DNA of 64,000 nt from Welwitschia mirabilis. Its lineage: Eukaryota > Gnetophyta > Gnetopsida > Welwitschiales. The notes under the pieces were generated by a model, which was given only the letters and a program-made list of their open reading frames with translations, ran no database searches and had not been told where the DNA came from. The position numbers and the translations under genes are program-made. Shown piece after piece: positions 63,393 to 64,000 of the stretch. Numbering within the stretch: the first letter of the stretch is position 1; each line of letters begins with the position of its first letter. The stretch covers positions 127,549,801 to 127,613,800 of the forward strand of contig JBOZIK010000001.1 in the NCBI GenBank assembly GCA_051453625.1, written 5' to 3'.

Positions 63393-64000
63393 AACAAGAC
63401 TCAGTGGGTAAGAGCTAATAATCTTTAAAGTCTTTTAAGATAAACAACTCTTAGAGGATCAAGTGCAAATAGATGATACTTAAAAAGTGGATGCTCAAAT
63501 CACATGATAGGAGAAAGATCAAATTATCAACACTTGAAAAATATTAATAGAGGAGATGTTACTTTTGAGAATAAGAAGGATGCATTGAAGGGGTAAGTTA
63601 CCTAAACTTAATGATGTGTTATATGTGAATGATTTGAAGCACAACTTATTAAGTATCACTCAATTGTGTGAAAAAGGTATAAAATAGCATTTGAAAAATC
63701 AAAATGTGAAATTGTGAATGTAAAAATAAATGTTATTATTCTTACTACAAATTAAGTAGATAATTTCTATAGAATAGATACTTATGTGAATTTATGCAAT
63801 GATTAGTTAAATTATATGAACTACAACATTGAAAATGGAAACATTGACTTAAATCTTGGTAAAACTAAATAATTTCTGGAAAATTTTGAAGTAAAACCCA
63901 TTTTTTAACTTTCTTATCAATCACAAATGTGAACTAGGGATTAACTTGCTTTTCTCTGGCTAATTGTAAGACAATCAACTAAATCCATGACTTGGTTAAT
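63393..64000 (+). pseudogene. Protease / GAG-pre-integrase remnant of unit 2
   Basis: It parallels 59302-59925. The protease site reads stop-YLKSGCSNHM from 63474: Trp is a stop and the catalytic Asp is now Lys, whereas the Ser and His lost in unit 1 context are partly kept. DVLYVNDLKHNLLSITQLCEKG-like sequence follows at about 63613-63680. The two units decayed separately. Confidence 0.65.

Larger units (their letters stand above)
56134..64000 (+). mobile_element. Tandem Sirevirus-like copia units (two, second incomplete)
   Basis: Unit 1 (56134-61873) and unit 2 (61874 to beyond the window) share order and sequence with an offset of about 5.74 kb. Each has a long LTR, gag, a protease/GAG-pre-integrase region, then a spacer. 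A polypurine tract AAAAGGGGAGGT sits right before the LTR at 61874. So the layout is LTR-interior-LTR-interior. No integrase, reverse transcriptase or RNase H is found. Placement with Sireviruses rests on the gag type with coiled coil, repeated purine tracts after 'gatgtcaaaagg'-like sequence, and long LTRs. Confidence 0.65.

Overview
The window looks like intergenic chromatin of a land plant with a large, old, repeat-filled genome. It is AT-rich, nearly all ORFs are short, and retrotransposon relics lie nested in one another. One GC-rich, intact gene stands out: a secreted thaumatin-like (PR-5) protein with 10 cysteines on the minus strand at 45315-45959. Short 10-cysteine thaumatin-like proteins are known mainly from monocots and conifers, so a monocot or gymnosperm host is plausible, but I cannot decide between them.

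Layout. 1-6.85 kb: Ty1/copia relics, with the edge of a minus-strand element, then two related plus-strand LTR/PBS/gag copies in a row, the second followed by a broken ORF of the 'putative plant transposon protein' type. 8.31-37.67 kb: one composite read here as LTR - 120 bp - LTR - 121 bp - LTR. The LTRs are about 6.8-8.9 kb long and each interior holds only a primer-binding site and a polypurine tract. A small minus-strand copia-type element sits in LTR1, and a decayed Athila-like Ty3/gypsy element interrupts LTR2. 37.7-44.6 kb: unassigned DNA, a tRNA-like remnant, and minus-strand copia pieces (gag, protease, LTR). 45.3-46.0 kb: the thaumatin-like gene. 48.26-51.18 kb: a second Athila-like copy (5' LTR, PBS, gag). 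54.07-54.37 kb: a 101-bp tandem repeat. 54.4-56.13 kb: the 3' part of a minus-strand Ty3/gypsy chromovirus with a readable integrase. 56.13-64 kb: two tandem units, offset about 5.74 kb, of a Sirevirus-like copia element that has gag and protease but no integrase or reverse transcriptase and instead carries a transposon-protein-like ORF.

Common thread: coding and primer-binding motifs have decayed chiefly by C-to-T or G-to-A changes (Trp to stop, Cys to Tyr, CG lost in primer sites), as expected from long-term cytosine methylation. No retroelement here looks autonomous. There are five assembly gaps: 10 N at 2264, 100 N at 30271, 100 N at 48158, 35 N at 58081 and 100 N at 63207. Element boundaries were placed by eye from repeated sequence and terminal motifs, without alignment software.
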